A stretch of DNA of 61,944 nucleotides from Hyaloscypha bicolor E (lineage: Eukaryota > Ascomycota > Leotiomycetes > Helotiales > Hyaloscyphaceae). Where the stretch lies: assembly GCF_002865645.1 (NCBI RefSeq), contig NW_020194519.1:1-61944 (forward strand), given 5' to 3'. The notes under the pieces were generated by a model, which saw only the letters and a program-made list of their open reading frames with translations, searched no databases and was not told where the DNA came from. Shown piece after piece: positions 36,855-48,479 of this stretch (positions are counted from its first letter, which is position 1; the number at the start of each line of letters is the position of its first letter). The translations under genes were made by a program, and so were the position numbers.

Positions 36855-37035
36855 TAATATTATATTTTATTATTTTATTAATAAATTTAATATTATATAA
36901 CTATAATAATAGTTATAGTTATAATATTTAGAATATTAAACTCTTATATTTATAAGCTTTTTTTTAGTTTAAAATTCTTAAATTAAAAACTATTTTATTT
37001 TATTTTCCAAATTTAGAAATCTAGTTTTATAATAT
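36855..37035 (+). repeat. Solo copy of the LTR-like repeat of 13.6/15.2 kb
   Basis: Shares aatttaatattatata, ataagcttttttttagttt and aaaactattttattttattt with 13,570-13,735 and 15,165-15,345 in the same orientation. It has no partner nearby, so it is probably a solo LTR. Confidence 0.5.
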
Positions 37036-37369
37036 AAATCTTATTTTATTTAAATATTTTTTAAATTAAAAAATATATTTTTATAAATAATATAGTTTTT
37101 TTATTATAAATTATATAAAAGAAAATAAAATAAAATAAATTATATATAATAATTTAATTAATAAATAAAATATATAATAATAAATTTATTTAAAACTTTT
37201 TTTTTAATTATAAAAAAAAGAAAATTTAAATTATTAATAAATATTTTCTTTTAATTATATTATTATTTTTAAAATTATAAACTAAAATAATAATTTTATA
37301 AATTTTTAATTTATTAAAGTTCTAAATTATTATTTATTTTAAATTACTTAAATAAACTATATTTATAAA

Positions 37370-37520
37370 TATTAGTTTATTAGAATTATATAATATAATA
37401 TATAATATATAAATTAGTAAAATTATTTTTATTTAAAAATAAAAAATATAATATTATAATATTAATATATAATTTCTAAATTTATTTAATTAAATAAAAT
37501 ATAAAATTATATAATTATAT
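37370..37520 (-). repeat. Relic of the 215-bp LTR
   Basis: The sequence around aatataatattataatatta and atatataatttctaaattta matches the reverse complement of the LTRs at 9,970 and 17,627 and is co-oriented with the one at 7,395. It is truncated or strongly mutated. Confidence 0.45.
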
Positions 37521-38639
37521 TTTTTAAATCTTATAATTATATATATAATTATTAAAAAAATAATTATACTAATATTAAATTCTTTTTAAAAATATAAAAA
37601 ATAATAATTTTTTTTAATTATATATAAGTTCTTTAATTTAGTTTAATATTAGGTTTCTTAAATATTTTATATATTAATTTCTTATTTTAATTAATTTTTT
37701 TTTTATATTTAATTATATAATATTTATTAATTTTAATTTTATTATAAAATTAATAAAAATATATTATATTAATTATTATATATTTCTTTTAAATAATATT
37801 TAATTTAATAATATATTTATATAATAATTTTAAATTTATATAAATAATTAATAAAAATTATAAATTATATTATATAATTTTAAAACTAAACTATTTCTAA
37901 TATTTCTTTTATATTTAAAAAATAGTATTATAAATTTCTAATATTAAATTTATTTTTTAATAATTTTTTAATAATTTTCTAAATTATTAATATAATATTT
38001 TAATATAATATTTTAATATAGCCTAAATTTAATTTTTATAAATAAAAAAAATAAAAAAAATATTTTTTTAATATTATTAAAAATATTTATAAATAATAAA
38101 ATAAAATTTATTTTTAATTATATTAATTTTACTAATTTCTTTTATAATTAATTATAAAAAAAATTATTTAAAACTTTTATTAATAAGTTTTTTAAAAAAC
38201 TAATTTTTTATTTAAATATAATTTTTAATTTAAAACCCAAAATTTGAAAAAAGCTAATTAATAATAATAAATATAATTCAAATTCGAATTTTAATATTAA
38301 TAATAATATAATAATAGCTTTTTTAGTTTTATTTTTATTATTTATATATTATTTAATTTTATTAAATTAAATATTATAAATATAATATATATATTTTATA
38401 ATATTTAGTTTTTTAAATATATTTTAAATATATTATATATATTTATAAAATATTTAAATATTTAGAAATTATAATATTAAAAATAATAATAATAATAATA
38501 AATTTAAATTTTTTAATTCTTTAATTTTTTTAATTTTTTAATTTTTTAATTTTTTAATTTTTTAATTTTTTAATTTTTATTTAATTTCTTTTCTTTTTTA
38601 AAAATTTTTTATAAATTATATATATAATTTATTATTTTT

Positions 38640-40055
38640 AATTATTTTTATTTCTTATTTTTATTTTTTATTTATTATTTTATTTAAAATTAAAAGTTTT
38701 TTTTTTTTAGAATTTTTTTTATATTTAAAAATAAGTTTTATTATTAAAATTAAAGCTATTTCTATTTTTATTTTTTTATTATAATTAAAAATAATATATA
38801 AATTAATAATATAATTTTATTTTTAATTAAAATCTAATTTATATTATTTTAATATATATATTAATAATTATAATTTATAATTAATTTATATTTAAATTAT
38901 TAAATATATTAAATATTTATATATTTTTAATATTTTAGTTTTAGATTTAAAATATTATAATAGCTTTTTTTTTTTAAATATATTAAACTAATAATTTATT
39001 TTATAATTAGAAAAAAATATTTTTTTAAAAAATATAAAATTTTTTAAATATAATAAATAAATATAATAAAATTCTAATAAAACTAAAATTATAAAAAATT
39101 AAAATATTTATAAAATAAATTTATATTATTATTATAAAAAAGTATTTTTAAAAAAAACTTTCTAAAAAATTAAGTTTTAAATATTAAAATAATATATTAT
39201 TTTATATAATTATTTAAATAAGATTAATATAACTAGAAATAAATATTTTAAAAATATATAATAAATTTAATAATATTAAATTAAATTATAATTTCTTTAA
39301 TAATAATTAGATTTAAAATTATAGCTTTATTATTTTAGCTAAATATAATTAAATTTTTATAATTTTTATATAATATATAAATTATATAAAAAAATAATAA
39401 ATATATATATTTATATAATTTAATAATATTAAAAATTTAATTTTAAAAAAATTTAATAAAAAATTTAATTTATATTTTAAATTTATATTTTATATTTTAT
39501 TTTTAATTAAAAATAAATATAATTATTCTAAATAATAAATATTATATATATATAATAATTAATAAATTTTTATTTTATTATATAGTTTTAATAATATTAA
39601 ATAAAAGTTTTTAATATAATAAATTAATATTTCTTTTTTTTAAAAAAACTTTAAAAATATTTAAATATTTCTAAAATATTAAATATAAAAATTTCTTAAA
39701 ATTTTATAATTTTAATAAAGATTTAAAAATTTCTAATTTTAAAAATATTAAAAACTTTATTAATTTAAAAAATATAGTTTTATATAGTTTTTTATATAAT
39801 ATAATATAATAAGTTATATTTTATTAAAATTATTTTATTTTAATAATTTTAAAGTTTTAATTATATAATAAAAGCTAAAGTTTTTTTATATATAATTTAT
39901 TTTTATAATTAAATATTTAAACTTTTATATAATATATATTATTTTATTTTATTTTATATAAGTTTTTATTTTATTATAATATTTTTTTTATATATTTTAT
40001 AATAAATAATATAAAAATTAAACTTATAATTTTTTAATTTATAATTAAAATAATA
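38640..40055. repeat. Copy of 8,520-9,950 with an inverted inner block
   Basis: 38,655-38,980 is collinear with 8,555-8,905. 39,000-40,050 is the reverse complement of 8,900-9,950. The direct duplicate of 17,890 onwards then follows at 40,060. A (T)TTTTTAA run of about ten units lies at 38,515-38,580. Confidence 0.6.
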
Positions 40056-40059
40056 TTTT

Positions 40060-42104
40060 TATAAATTTAATAAATTATATTTAAAATAAAATTTATATTT
40101 TAATAAAATCTAAAGAAAACCTAAATATTATTTATAACCTTTTTATATAATTTTCGGAATTTATTCTTTTTTTTAAATAATTTTATAAATTAGAATTTAT
40201 TAAATTAAAGTTTTTAAAAATTAAATTATTTTTATTAAATTTTATTATTTTAACTTTTTTTAACTTTTTTAAATTATTTAAAAATAAATATATATATATT
40301 TTTTAAAATATAAATTTTAATTAATTTTAAAACTAATTATTTAAATATATAATTTAGTAATTATTTTATTAATAAATTTGAAATATTTAAAATATATTAA
40401 TTAAATAAGTCTTAAATTACTTTTAATAAATATTATTTTATTATAGTCTTTTTAATATTATAAGATTTATTTCTAAAAAAAAATATTTATTATAAATTTA
40501 AAATTAAAATCTAAAAATTATTTTTTTAGAAATATATAAAAGTTCTTTATTTTTTAAAAACTTTCTATAATATAAATTAAATATTTAAATCCTAAAAAGT
40601 TTTTTATATCTAAATTTATTTTTTAAATTTATTTTATTAAAAAAGAAATTTTTTATTTTTTTATTTTAAAAAATTCTTTTATAAAAATTATTAAAAAAAA
40701 TAAGCTTATAAATAAAGTTTTTATAAAATATAATAAAATATAAAATAAGCTTTTATTATTATTTATATTAGAATTAATTTAATTAATTTCTTTTATAAAA
40801 ATAAATTTAATAAAAAACTATATATTTTATATAATATTTATTAATAAATAATAAAATAATAAAATAAATTAATAAATTATAAAACTATAGTATTAAATTT
40901 AATATAAAACTAATTTCTATTTCTTTTATAAAACTTTAAAAAGCCTTTATTATATAGAAAGCTTTAATAATATATATATAATTAAAAACCTATAAGTCTA
41001 AAACCTATAATATAATTAATAATAATATAATAATATAAAAGAATTATTAATTTCTCTAATTAATATTTGAAGTTTATTATATATAATATAATTATAACTT
41101 TTATTTAATTATAAACTTTATTCTTTTATTTTAAACTTTAACTCTTAAATATATAATATATAATTATAATATTACGAATAAAATATATTAATTAGATTTT
41201 ATATAGCTTATTTCTATTATTGTTTTTTAAAAGATAAAAAAGGCTAGTATAAGATATTTTACTTTCCGGAATAATTTACTTTCCGGAATAACTTGCTTTC
41301 TGGAATAACTTACTTTCCCCGAGTAAAAAGAAGAGCTCCTTTAGTATAATATTAAGTCTAACTATTAAAAAAAAGAAATTACCTAATAACTACCCAAATA
41401 AGAAATACTAAAAGATTTATAATTTCCCTAATATATTCGGAAAATTCCAAATATTTTTAGGATAACTATAATTAAGTTATAGATTATAATTATTAATTCT
41501 TTTTCTTTATTTTTTTATATTATTATTAAGGTTAAGTAAACTTTTAGCCGGATATTAGATAAAACTAGGGGTAGTATATATAAGTATTTGAGAAAACTAA
41601 TATTATAATAAATAATACTATTTATAGGTATTCTTCCTAAATAGGCTATAACTTACTCTGGATTAATAGAGTTACTATAATTACTATTACTTATAGATAG
41701 AATTTCATATAATTATCTAAATATCTCTTAATATTAATTAAGTATCTCTATTTTCTCTCTGTTTTTCCTATTTTTTATACTAATATTATATAAATACTAT
41801 AAATTCTATATAAATATAATATATTTATTATTAGCCCAGACTAATATTATTTATATAAATTTAATAAATTAGGCTATCCCTAGGTGAAACCTTCGAGCCT
41901 ACCAGGAAAGCAAACCTGGAATGCCTCCACCAAATACCTACACCCATACCCACACCCAATACCCAATACCAAACACCCACATCACACCCACACCCCAGGA
42001 GTTTCAAGGTACACCCTCCCTGAAATTATCAGACGATGGCGACCCGTCTCAAGAAGCATCCTGTATCGCCCCCAAAAGCCACCGCGGCTCGCGACTCTGC
42101 TGTT
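40060..42104 (+). repeat. Duplicated segment, copy B, with truncated gene 5' end
   Basis: Same orientation as 17,890-20,656. The AT-rich part ends at about 41,880. 41,881-42,104 then repeats the GC-normal start of the 20,460 gene (ATG at 41,921, Thr/His/Pro-rich codons) at about 85-90 percent identity and stops at CGCGACTCTGCTGTT. Copy B keeps more CpA here than copy A, so it looks closer to the original. Confidence 0.75.
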
Positions 42105-42146
42105 CCAACATGTGGGTGGCCGGGTTGCTGAGGCCGTCTCTGCTTG

Positions 42147-42578
42147 GAAGGGTTCTCTGGTCAACCGGCCACTTGAAATAATCATTTTATAATTCAACCA
42201 CGTAATATTTTTGGCTAAAACTAAAGATATACATAATTTAGATTAATAGGTCTAAGAAAATGCATATTAGAGTAAAAAGAAGTTCACGATTATGGTGCAA
42301 ACTACGAAATATAGCTTTTTGAGATTTTTTGGTGTTCCTCGCTAAATTTTTAGTATGGCAGGCCGCCTGTAAATTCAGGCTTTAAACCTGATTTTAATCA
42401 CTAATTTGAAGGGGAAAAATTGCGACGAATAAACTTACAAAAGCAGTTTAAATTGCTATATGGATTATTGCTATACTAAAGATCGATCTACCAAACTTGC
42501 ATGCTAAAATAATTAGTGAGTAGGTTGATTTGTGGGTGGCCGGTTGACTAGGGTGGCCGGTTGACCAGGGAACCCTTC
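42147..42578. mobile_element. MITE-like element with ~25-bp TIRs
   Basis: GAAGGGTTCTCTGGTCAACC and the following GGCCAC at the left edge are inverted at the right edge (GTGGCCGGTTGACCAGGGAA then CCCTTC). The right arm carries an extra GGTGGCCGGTTGACTAG copy. The ~380-bp interior is AT-leaning and non-coding. It lies about 40 bp beyond the breakpoint of duplicated copy B. No clear target duplication. Confidence 0.55.
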
Positions 42579-42692
42579 TACTGGGCCGCGTGCAAGTCGA
42601 CGACCTTCGGCAACCAGGATATTTTCTCCTTTTCTCCTTTGGGTCTACGCTGAACCTTCCCTACTACCTACACGTTGAAATAAATGTTAATT

Positions 42693-42819
42693 GTCACCTG
42701 TTTACAAGGGTTTTATCGGCGAACTAGCTAGAATCGCAGGGTGGTCTGACCAGTCACCTGTTTACAAGGGTTTTATCGGCGAACTAGCTAGAATCGCAGG
42801 GTAGTCTGACCAGTCACCT
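42693..42819. repeat. 60-bp tandem duplication
   Basis: GTCACCTGTTTACAAGGG...GGTGGTCTGACCA is repeated twice with a single mismatch, plus the first seven bases of a third copy. It lies about 320 bp upstream of the fasciclin start, and each unit carries CACCTG and TTTATCGGC words. It is recent, judging by near-identity, and has escaped RIP, probably because it is short. Confidence 0.95.
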
Positions 42820-43138
42820 CCCTCGGTGTCAGCCTTTCTTGCTGTATGTAGTTAAGTACTGGTTTACATTTAAACACCCCTGTAGGGAGTACACGAAATT
42901 TCGCGGGCTGAACCAATCGAATCCATTGATCTTCACGCATGTCAGATCTATCTGCGGACTGGCCTCTGACTGGCCATGGAACTCATCCGTACCCGTATAT
43001 GAAGTATCTCACTCGCTAGATCCTCCTATCCGCACGCGAGGCGCTCCTTCTGGCGTAGCGGCGGTTAAGGCTGAATGCCAGATATCACCCACGCCCTCCC
43101 ACTTCCCAAACATGAGCTGCCAAGCGTCGCGCATCCGT

Positions 43139-44798
43139 ATGTTTGCTCGCATGGTCGTCGCATTCGGTATCGTTTTCTGCATCATATCTGCGCCGCTCTC
43201 AGAGCTCGATCGTCCAAACGACCGAGATACTCTCACATCTCCGTGTTCACTTCTTCCTCCTTCCGCGCTCAGAAGTCTCGATGGCTTCGCGGAAACCTCG
43301 GCAGAATCTCCCGTCCTCCATCATCCCGACATTAGAGGGCATTCCCGTCCTCAGTAAACTCTTCTCCTTTGTCAACAGCTCGTCCAACCTTTACAATTTA
43401 CTTCATGACTCGAAAAACTTTACCTTCTTAGCGCCAACGAATGATGCCATCGCGCAATGGATTTCCACGGCATATGGCAATAGCACTCCTAGTGCAGACA
43501 TTATCGAGGCTACTTTGTCATACCATATCCTCAACGGAAGCTGGCCAACGATAGATTTCACCAACGAGCCTCAGTTCGTGGTCACGAGCCTTACTAATTC
43601 CTCATATTCAAATGTCACAATCGTTCCAGGCGGCCAGCGAGTTGAATTGATCAATGGGCCTGGAGGTGATCCTGAGATTCTCTCGGATAACAAAACTGTT
43701 ACAACTATCGCTTCTGACGAGAAGGTATGTATGCATTTAAACATCTGCGCGTAACACTAAACTCTCGACAGGACATTGTTTGTTTGAATGGCTTCGTCCA
43801 AGTTATCAACTCAGTGCTCAGTATTCCGCAACAGATTATAAATCTTGTAGCGCAGGCGCATATGTCCTACTTGATTGCGATTCTGAACAAAGCAAATGTG
43901 AGTCCTTTGCTTTTATTCATTTTGATATGTGTGAGGTGTTTATAGAGGCAACTTGATCCTGCGTACTACCTTTACATTTATCAAGAACCGTGGCACTAAT
44001 TCTTAATAGTATCTCTCAGTGGATACCACAGGAATTATCGCTTTTGCCAACTTTGCCACATTTACGCCCAACATGACATTTTTTCTGCCTAATACACAAG
44101 CTGCACTCGATTGGTTCAATGGTGTTTCAACGACAATAGCTGCAGATAATCTCACCTCACTATTCAACTACCACCTAGTCCCTAACACCGTTCTATATAG
44201 CCCAGGCTTTGTGAATGGGACAGTATTGAAGAGTCACCAGGGGGACAATTTGACTATCACGAGGCTCGGAAATGATACCTACATCAACTCGGCGAAGATC
44301 CTCCAGACCGATTACATGACTGCAAATGGCGTAGTCCATACTGTCGATAGGTAGCCTCCTCCTTTCATCTATTCCTCGCATCTCCTCTCCGCAGAGACGA
44401 ATCAATCTAACAAGAAACAATCCAGTTTCCTTATGCCCTTCAACCAAACCATCCCCCAACAACCACAACCGTCGAGCACCACGAACTCCTCTTCCTCCCC
44501 CTCGCCCACCCCCTCACCATCGCAACAAGGCCTCTCAACAGGCGGAATAGCCGCCATCGCCGTCGTGATCCCCGTCTTCATCCTCCTAGCCCTAGCCCTC
44601 CTCTTCTTCCTCCATCGAAAACGCAAAGCCGCTCGAAAAAGACAAACCGACTCTGCTCCCCCGCGAGAAATGGATGCGAACCCGGCTGCAAAAGAATTGG
44701 CGACGAAGGACCCAGCGGCGAAGGAGTTGAATGCTGGATATCTGCCGCATGAGTTAGCGGCTGGTTTTAGCTCGCTGCCACCGATGGAGTTGGAGTGA
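43139..44798 (+). CDS. Fasciclin (FAS1) domain membrane protein
   Basis: Exons: uncertain N-terminal exon from ATG 43,139 (hydrophobic signal-like MFARMVVAFGIVFCIISAPL), main exon to 43,724 (in-frame ATG also at 43,281), 43,772-43,897, 44,010-44,350 and 44,426-44,798. The last three introns (47, 112, 75 bp) keep frame. The first junction would need a 61-bp intron with a weak GTCCAA donor. Two FAS1-like halves: one around NFTFLAPTNDAIAQWI and YHILNG, one around NMTFFLPNTQAALDWF, FNYHLVPNT and GVVHTVDS. A Ser/Pro-rich stalk, one membrane helix (IAAIAVVIPVFILLALALLF), a basic stop-transfer and a short cytosolic tail follow. Many N-glycosylation sites. It is a likely cell-surface adhesion protein of secretory origin. 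Confidence 0.8.
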
Positions 44799-45350
44799 GA
44801 GCGGCAAGGGCGTTCCGATGCATCGTCTGCTGCGATGGAGGCCAGGAATTGGAGGTGCTAGCTTGAATGGCTATGCCTCTGGGTTCGGCTTCTCAAGACA
44901 GAAGGGGAGGTGGGGCAGTCGGTACTTTGTCGGGCAAAACATCGTTACAAAAACCCCCGATAGGGACTGTTCTGTTCCGCAATGAGGATCTGATCCAACT
45001 GGCAAGAAGAAATGAAGATCGTGATATGTAATCAGGCCCCTGGGCTTCAATTCACTTTACTTAGGATGGGGGAATAATGGCATTTGAAGGAGTATGGTGG
45101 TAGTATTTTGCGCATCGACGTCAGTATCGAGTCAAAATGGGAAAGGAAAGGATCGATTATATAATGCAAAGCAAAGAGAAAGCTTGTATATTTGTATATA
45201 TAAAGTATATATATTGAATAGAGAAGAATACTTTACATCGTCCCAACGTGTTTATAACATAAAGTTCAGGTCCGCTCTCCTCTCTGAGTTTATCTGTTAT
45301 TAATGAAACTCAAATGTCCTAACATCACTGCCTTCCCTCCACGCCTCTCC
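44799..45350. other. Intergenic between convergent fasciclin and HET genes
   Basis: No gene seen. An AT-rich stretch near 45,170-45,260 could hold the fasciclin 3' end signals. Confidence 0.4.
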
Positions 45351-46738
45351 TTACATGATCCCGTATAGAAAACACGGTCTAACCACAATGTAGTGACCAT
45401 TATCTGGTCGGATAATCAAGGGCACAGCCGAGCCATACAGATAACAAATCAAATCGCCTCGCCTCATAACATACGATCCAAATGCCATGTATCCCCCTTC
45501 TGTTACTATGAAGCGCGCTTGGTCACCGGCTACTCTTTGTACGATCGTGTTAACAAAGGTATGGTTACCTCTCGGGTCAGGTCCGTGAAGAGGATGATCA
45601 GGGAAAACCCAACCATCTGCGAGCGCAGGAGTTGAACTGCCCCAGAAAGATTATAGAATAATTTCGTGTGGACCGTTGCTTGCACACAGTCCACTTACCC
45701 AGCAGATATTTCGAACGTCCCTAATAATATCTCCTCCCAGCTGTTGGCTTCTTGAGATGTGCTCCCGTTCTTTTCCACACAAATCGAAGATAATTTCCGT
45801 CAAAGCTCAGGCGAAGACCTGAAATTCATCCACTTGATAGTTTGCGAAAAACGTCCTGGCGAATGCTTGAAGCCTCGAAACATCCGTCGGATAGGTATGT
45901 TGACAGCGTTGCGCGGCGGCCATCAACCAACAGAGGATGCGCTTACACGGCGCAGGGTACGCGTTAGACCATCCATCTATTCCCTCTTCAAAGTGAACGG
46001 ATTGCACCTTATCCCATAGCACACCTTTGGCAGTCAGAGTGCCAGTTTCCAAGTCGATAGATGCTTTGGGTCTCCGAAACCGCTCTGCAATACTCTCTGC
46101 TGTGTCATGACAGATTCTCAGGTTGCTGCCCCCTTTGAAATCTGGCATCCAGGATGGAAGCTGTAACTCACTCTCGGGGCCAACTTGTCGACGTCTTGAA
46201 AGCAATCCCAGCCAGCGCAGGCTTGACCTTTGGTCAAGTAACTCCTTAGCCAGTTCCATAAGAGTTCTCTCCGGTGGTCGCGTGTAGTCCACCGTTAAGT
46301 TGAGATTTCCCGAAAGACATGTACACCAAGAAGTCCGTATATCCTATCGTGGGGATTCGTATGTCCAAAATGTCCCGTTGAGCCCAAAATGGTCTCGACA
46401 GTAACAACGTCTGGATTGTTTGGCACCGCAATATACCAATCCGAAGCCTGATTGAACGAGAGAAGAAATCGCGTGCTGTGAATTGACTGATAAAACTGGG
46501 AGACCCCGCGGTCGAATACGCCTTGAAAGAACTCTCCATCGAAATCGGCAATTAGCTCAGACATTGCCATCAATGATTTCAAGTCCGTTTTGTTGGGCCC
46601 AGACAAGACAATGCATTGCCTCGCTCGACCAATCTCCCGAATCATCCAAACGCGTCTCCAGTACTCGCGAATGATCAACTGAACGAAAGCCTGTAAGTTG
46701 GAAACGTCCACCACAATTGGCCCGGCCATCCTTACAAA

Positions 46739-47927
46739 CAGTGTGGGTAAAAACTACTCAAGCTACTCAAGCTACTCTAGAGTAGTCTTGGGTAGAGTAA
46801 AGTAGAGTTTGAGTAGCGTAATATGGTACTTGAGTAGAGTAGAGTAGAGTACTACTCTAGAGTAACTCAAGAGTAGTCACGTGCAAGTTATATAAATATA
46901 AAAAATCAATATTTATTTAATTATTAATAAATAAATAAGGCACATATTAAGCAGTACTATATAATTTAAGCTAGAGCTTATATAAGGCTACTTAAATACC
47001 ACTTTTCTTCTATAAAAACCAGATTTCCCTCCTCGAAATCTTTCTTTTCCTGCTTTTTTTCTTCTCCTTTTATGTGATGCGCACCTTAACGATCGTCCAG
47101 CTGGATTTGGTAGCCTAATTAGGCTAGTGCTTATGTGGGATCGCACTCCCTAATTAGGACTAGTGCTTCCGTACATCCAGCGGAACACTAGATTCTATGT
47201 TACGTGGCACCAGTCACGTGGTGCCACTGCACGTGACTTAGCGTGTAGCCAGTGCTTTTAGCCCGGCACACAGCCTTCAGCTCAATTCAAGCTCTTTACC
47301 ACCACTGCAATATCACCTTATCGTGACATTCTATATATGGAGGCATGCGAGCTTTGGAAATGGGCATCGATTAGTTTATTACTAAGAACCAGTTCTTGGA
47401 ATTAATATACTTCCATGCTTCACTCCATACTTTACTCTATATTCCACCCCTTTACCTTGACTACTTGCGTAGCACCCTGCTATATTGGGAGCCTCACATT
47501 TTACTTCTTCTAATTCGTCTTTAAATAACTCCCAGCTTTTTGAGTAAGATATTATCTTAATAGTACTCTTATTAAGTCTATTATATAATTTAAATAATAA
47601 GAGTACCTTGAGAGAAGAGTTTGCCCTTAATAGCTAAGGAAGCCTAAGAATATATTAAGGTACTACCTTGCTTACCAAGCCTTGCTACTACTTGATTGGG
47701 CAGTGCAGTAGCGCTAGACTCGGGCCACCCCGGAGCCTTATCTAATTAGGCTAGCATGTCACGTGTAACATCACGTGTAACATCACGTGCATACTACTCA
47801 ACTACTCTAGAATATTCTAGAGTAGTTGAGTAGAGTATTGAGTAGAGTATGAGTAGTGAGAAATTTATTTGAGTAGAATATGAGTAGGGCCCACTACTCT
47901 ACTCTACTCTACTCATTTCCCACACTG
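46739..47927. mobile_element. Non-autonomous hAT element, 1.19 kb, perfect 8-bp TSD
   Basis: CAGTGTGGG at 46,739 is inverted as CCCACACTG ending 47,927. The flanking CTTACAAA is present at 46,731-46,738 and 47,928-47,935, the 8-bp duplication of hAT elements. Both subterminal regions consist of dozens of GAGTAG/CTACTC words, some in AGAGTAGAGTAGAGTA runs, likely transposase sites. There is no transposase gene, so it would need an element elsewhere. It contains a solo LTR. Confidence 0.95.
47073..47498. mobile_element. Solo LTR (426 bp) with 5-bp TSD
   Basis: Starts TGTGATGCGCACC and ends GAGCCTCACA (TG...CA ends with short inverted TGTGA/TCACA). It is flanked by TTTTA at 47,068-47,072 and 47,499-47,503. 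It sits inside the hAT element and has normal composition (no RIP), as expected for a sequence below the RIP length limit or a recent one. Confidence 0.8.
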
Positions 47928-48479
47928 CTTACAAACAAGACAGCTTGTTGTCGATTCCGGGATGCCACTTCTCGAAATAGACTATGGAACATCTTCATAG
48001 TATTGTACCAACGTTCAGATAGTCTAAACGCCTTTTCACCCTCCTCCGCTTCTTCCCCCAACCAGGCCTTCACGATCCCGGCTTTTGAGTACACTTCACC
48101 CATAAGGGGAACTTGGCGATTTTTTTCTGATGAATCGCCTTGATTTATGCGGATTTGGTCGATCCAGTATTTCATGGGCCTTGTTCGGTCTCGCAGACGT
48201 ACGAGGGCTTCCTTGAGACTTGTGGTGATCGAAAAATCTTGGTTCTCAAGCTGAATGGTAGATCTAATTTTTAGGTCTCCCCACCGATATGAGAGGGCTT
48301 CATAGTTCGGTGGGTTGATTAATGAGACCGCCGAGAGGTTGCATTGGATTGGCGAAGAGAGATACGTTGATGGGTGTATGGTTGAGGGGAAACCTGGCAT
48401 AGACAGACATAATTGATTACAAAATGAGAAAATAATTAGAACGGAGTGAACACAATGACCATTGGGAACTATTATAGGA

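Larger units (their letters stand above)
34560..41880. repeat. Second AT-saturated RIP block
   Basis: Composition drops gradually from 34,560 to about 35,600 and is near-pure A/T from about 36,900. CpA/TpG depletion matches the first block. It contains solo repeats shared with block 1 and the AT part of duplicated copy B. No open frame of 60 codons exists. No RNA gene seen. Confidence 0.85.
45351..48400 (-). pseudogene. HET-domain (heterokaryon incompatibility) gene, broken by transposon, frameshift and stop
   Basis: The N-terminal part (48,400-47,928) carries the HET core: YEALSYRWGD, KYWIDQIRINQGD, GEVYSKAGIVKAWLGEE. A hAT element then interrupts it. Reading continues at 46,738 exactly in frame once the element and one copy of its 8-bp duplication are ignored: EYWRRVWMIREI, then DRIYGLLG. 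A one-base frameshift follows near 46,300, then LTVDYTRPPERTLMELAKEL, an in-frame TGA at 45,807, ALTEIIFDLCGKERE, and the typical C-terminal block RGDLICYLYGSAVPLIIRPD to a TAA at 45,351. HET proteins trigger cell death on fusion of unlike strains. The 5' end is missing or lies in the AT block beyond 48,480. Non-functional as it stands. Confidence 0.85.

Noticed and set aside
34560..41880. Regional centromere
   Set aside because: AT-rich RIP repeats are compatible with one, but nothing here distinguishes a centromere from an ordinary repeat block; chromatin data would be needed.
43009..43357. Separate 172-codon gene upstream of fasciclin
   Set aside because: Only its signal-like part from 43,139 makes sense, as a possible first exon; the remainder lacks motifs.
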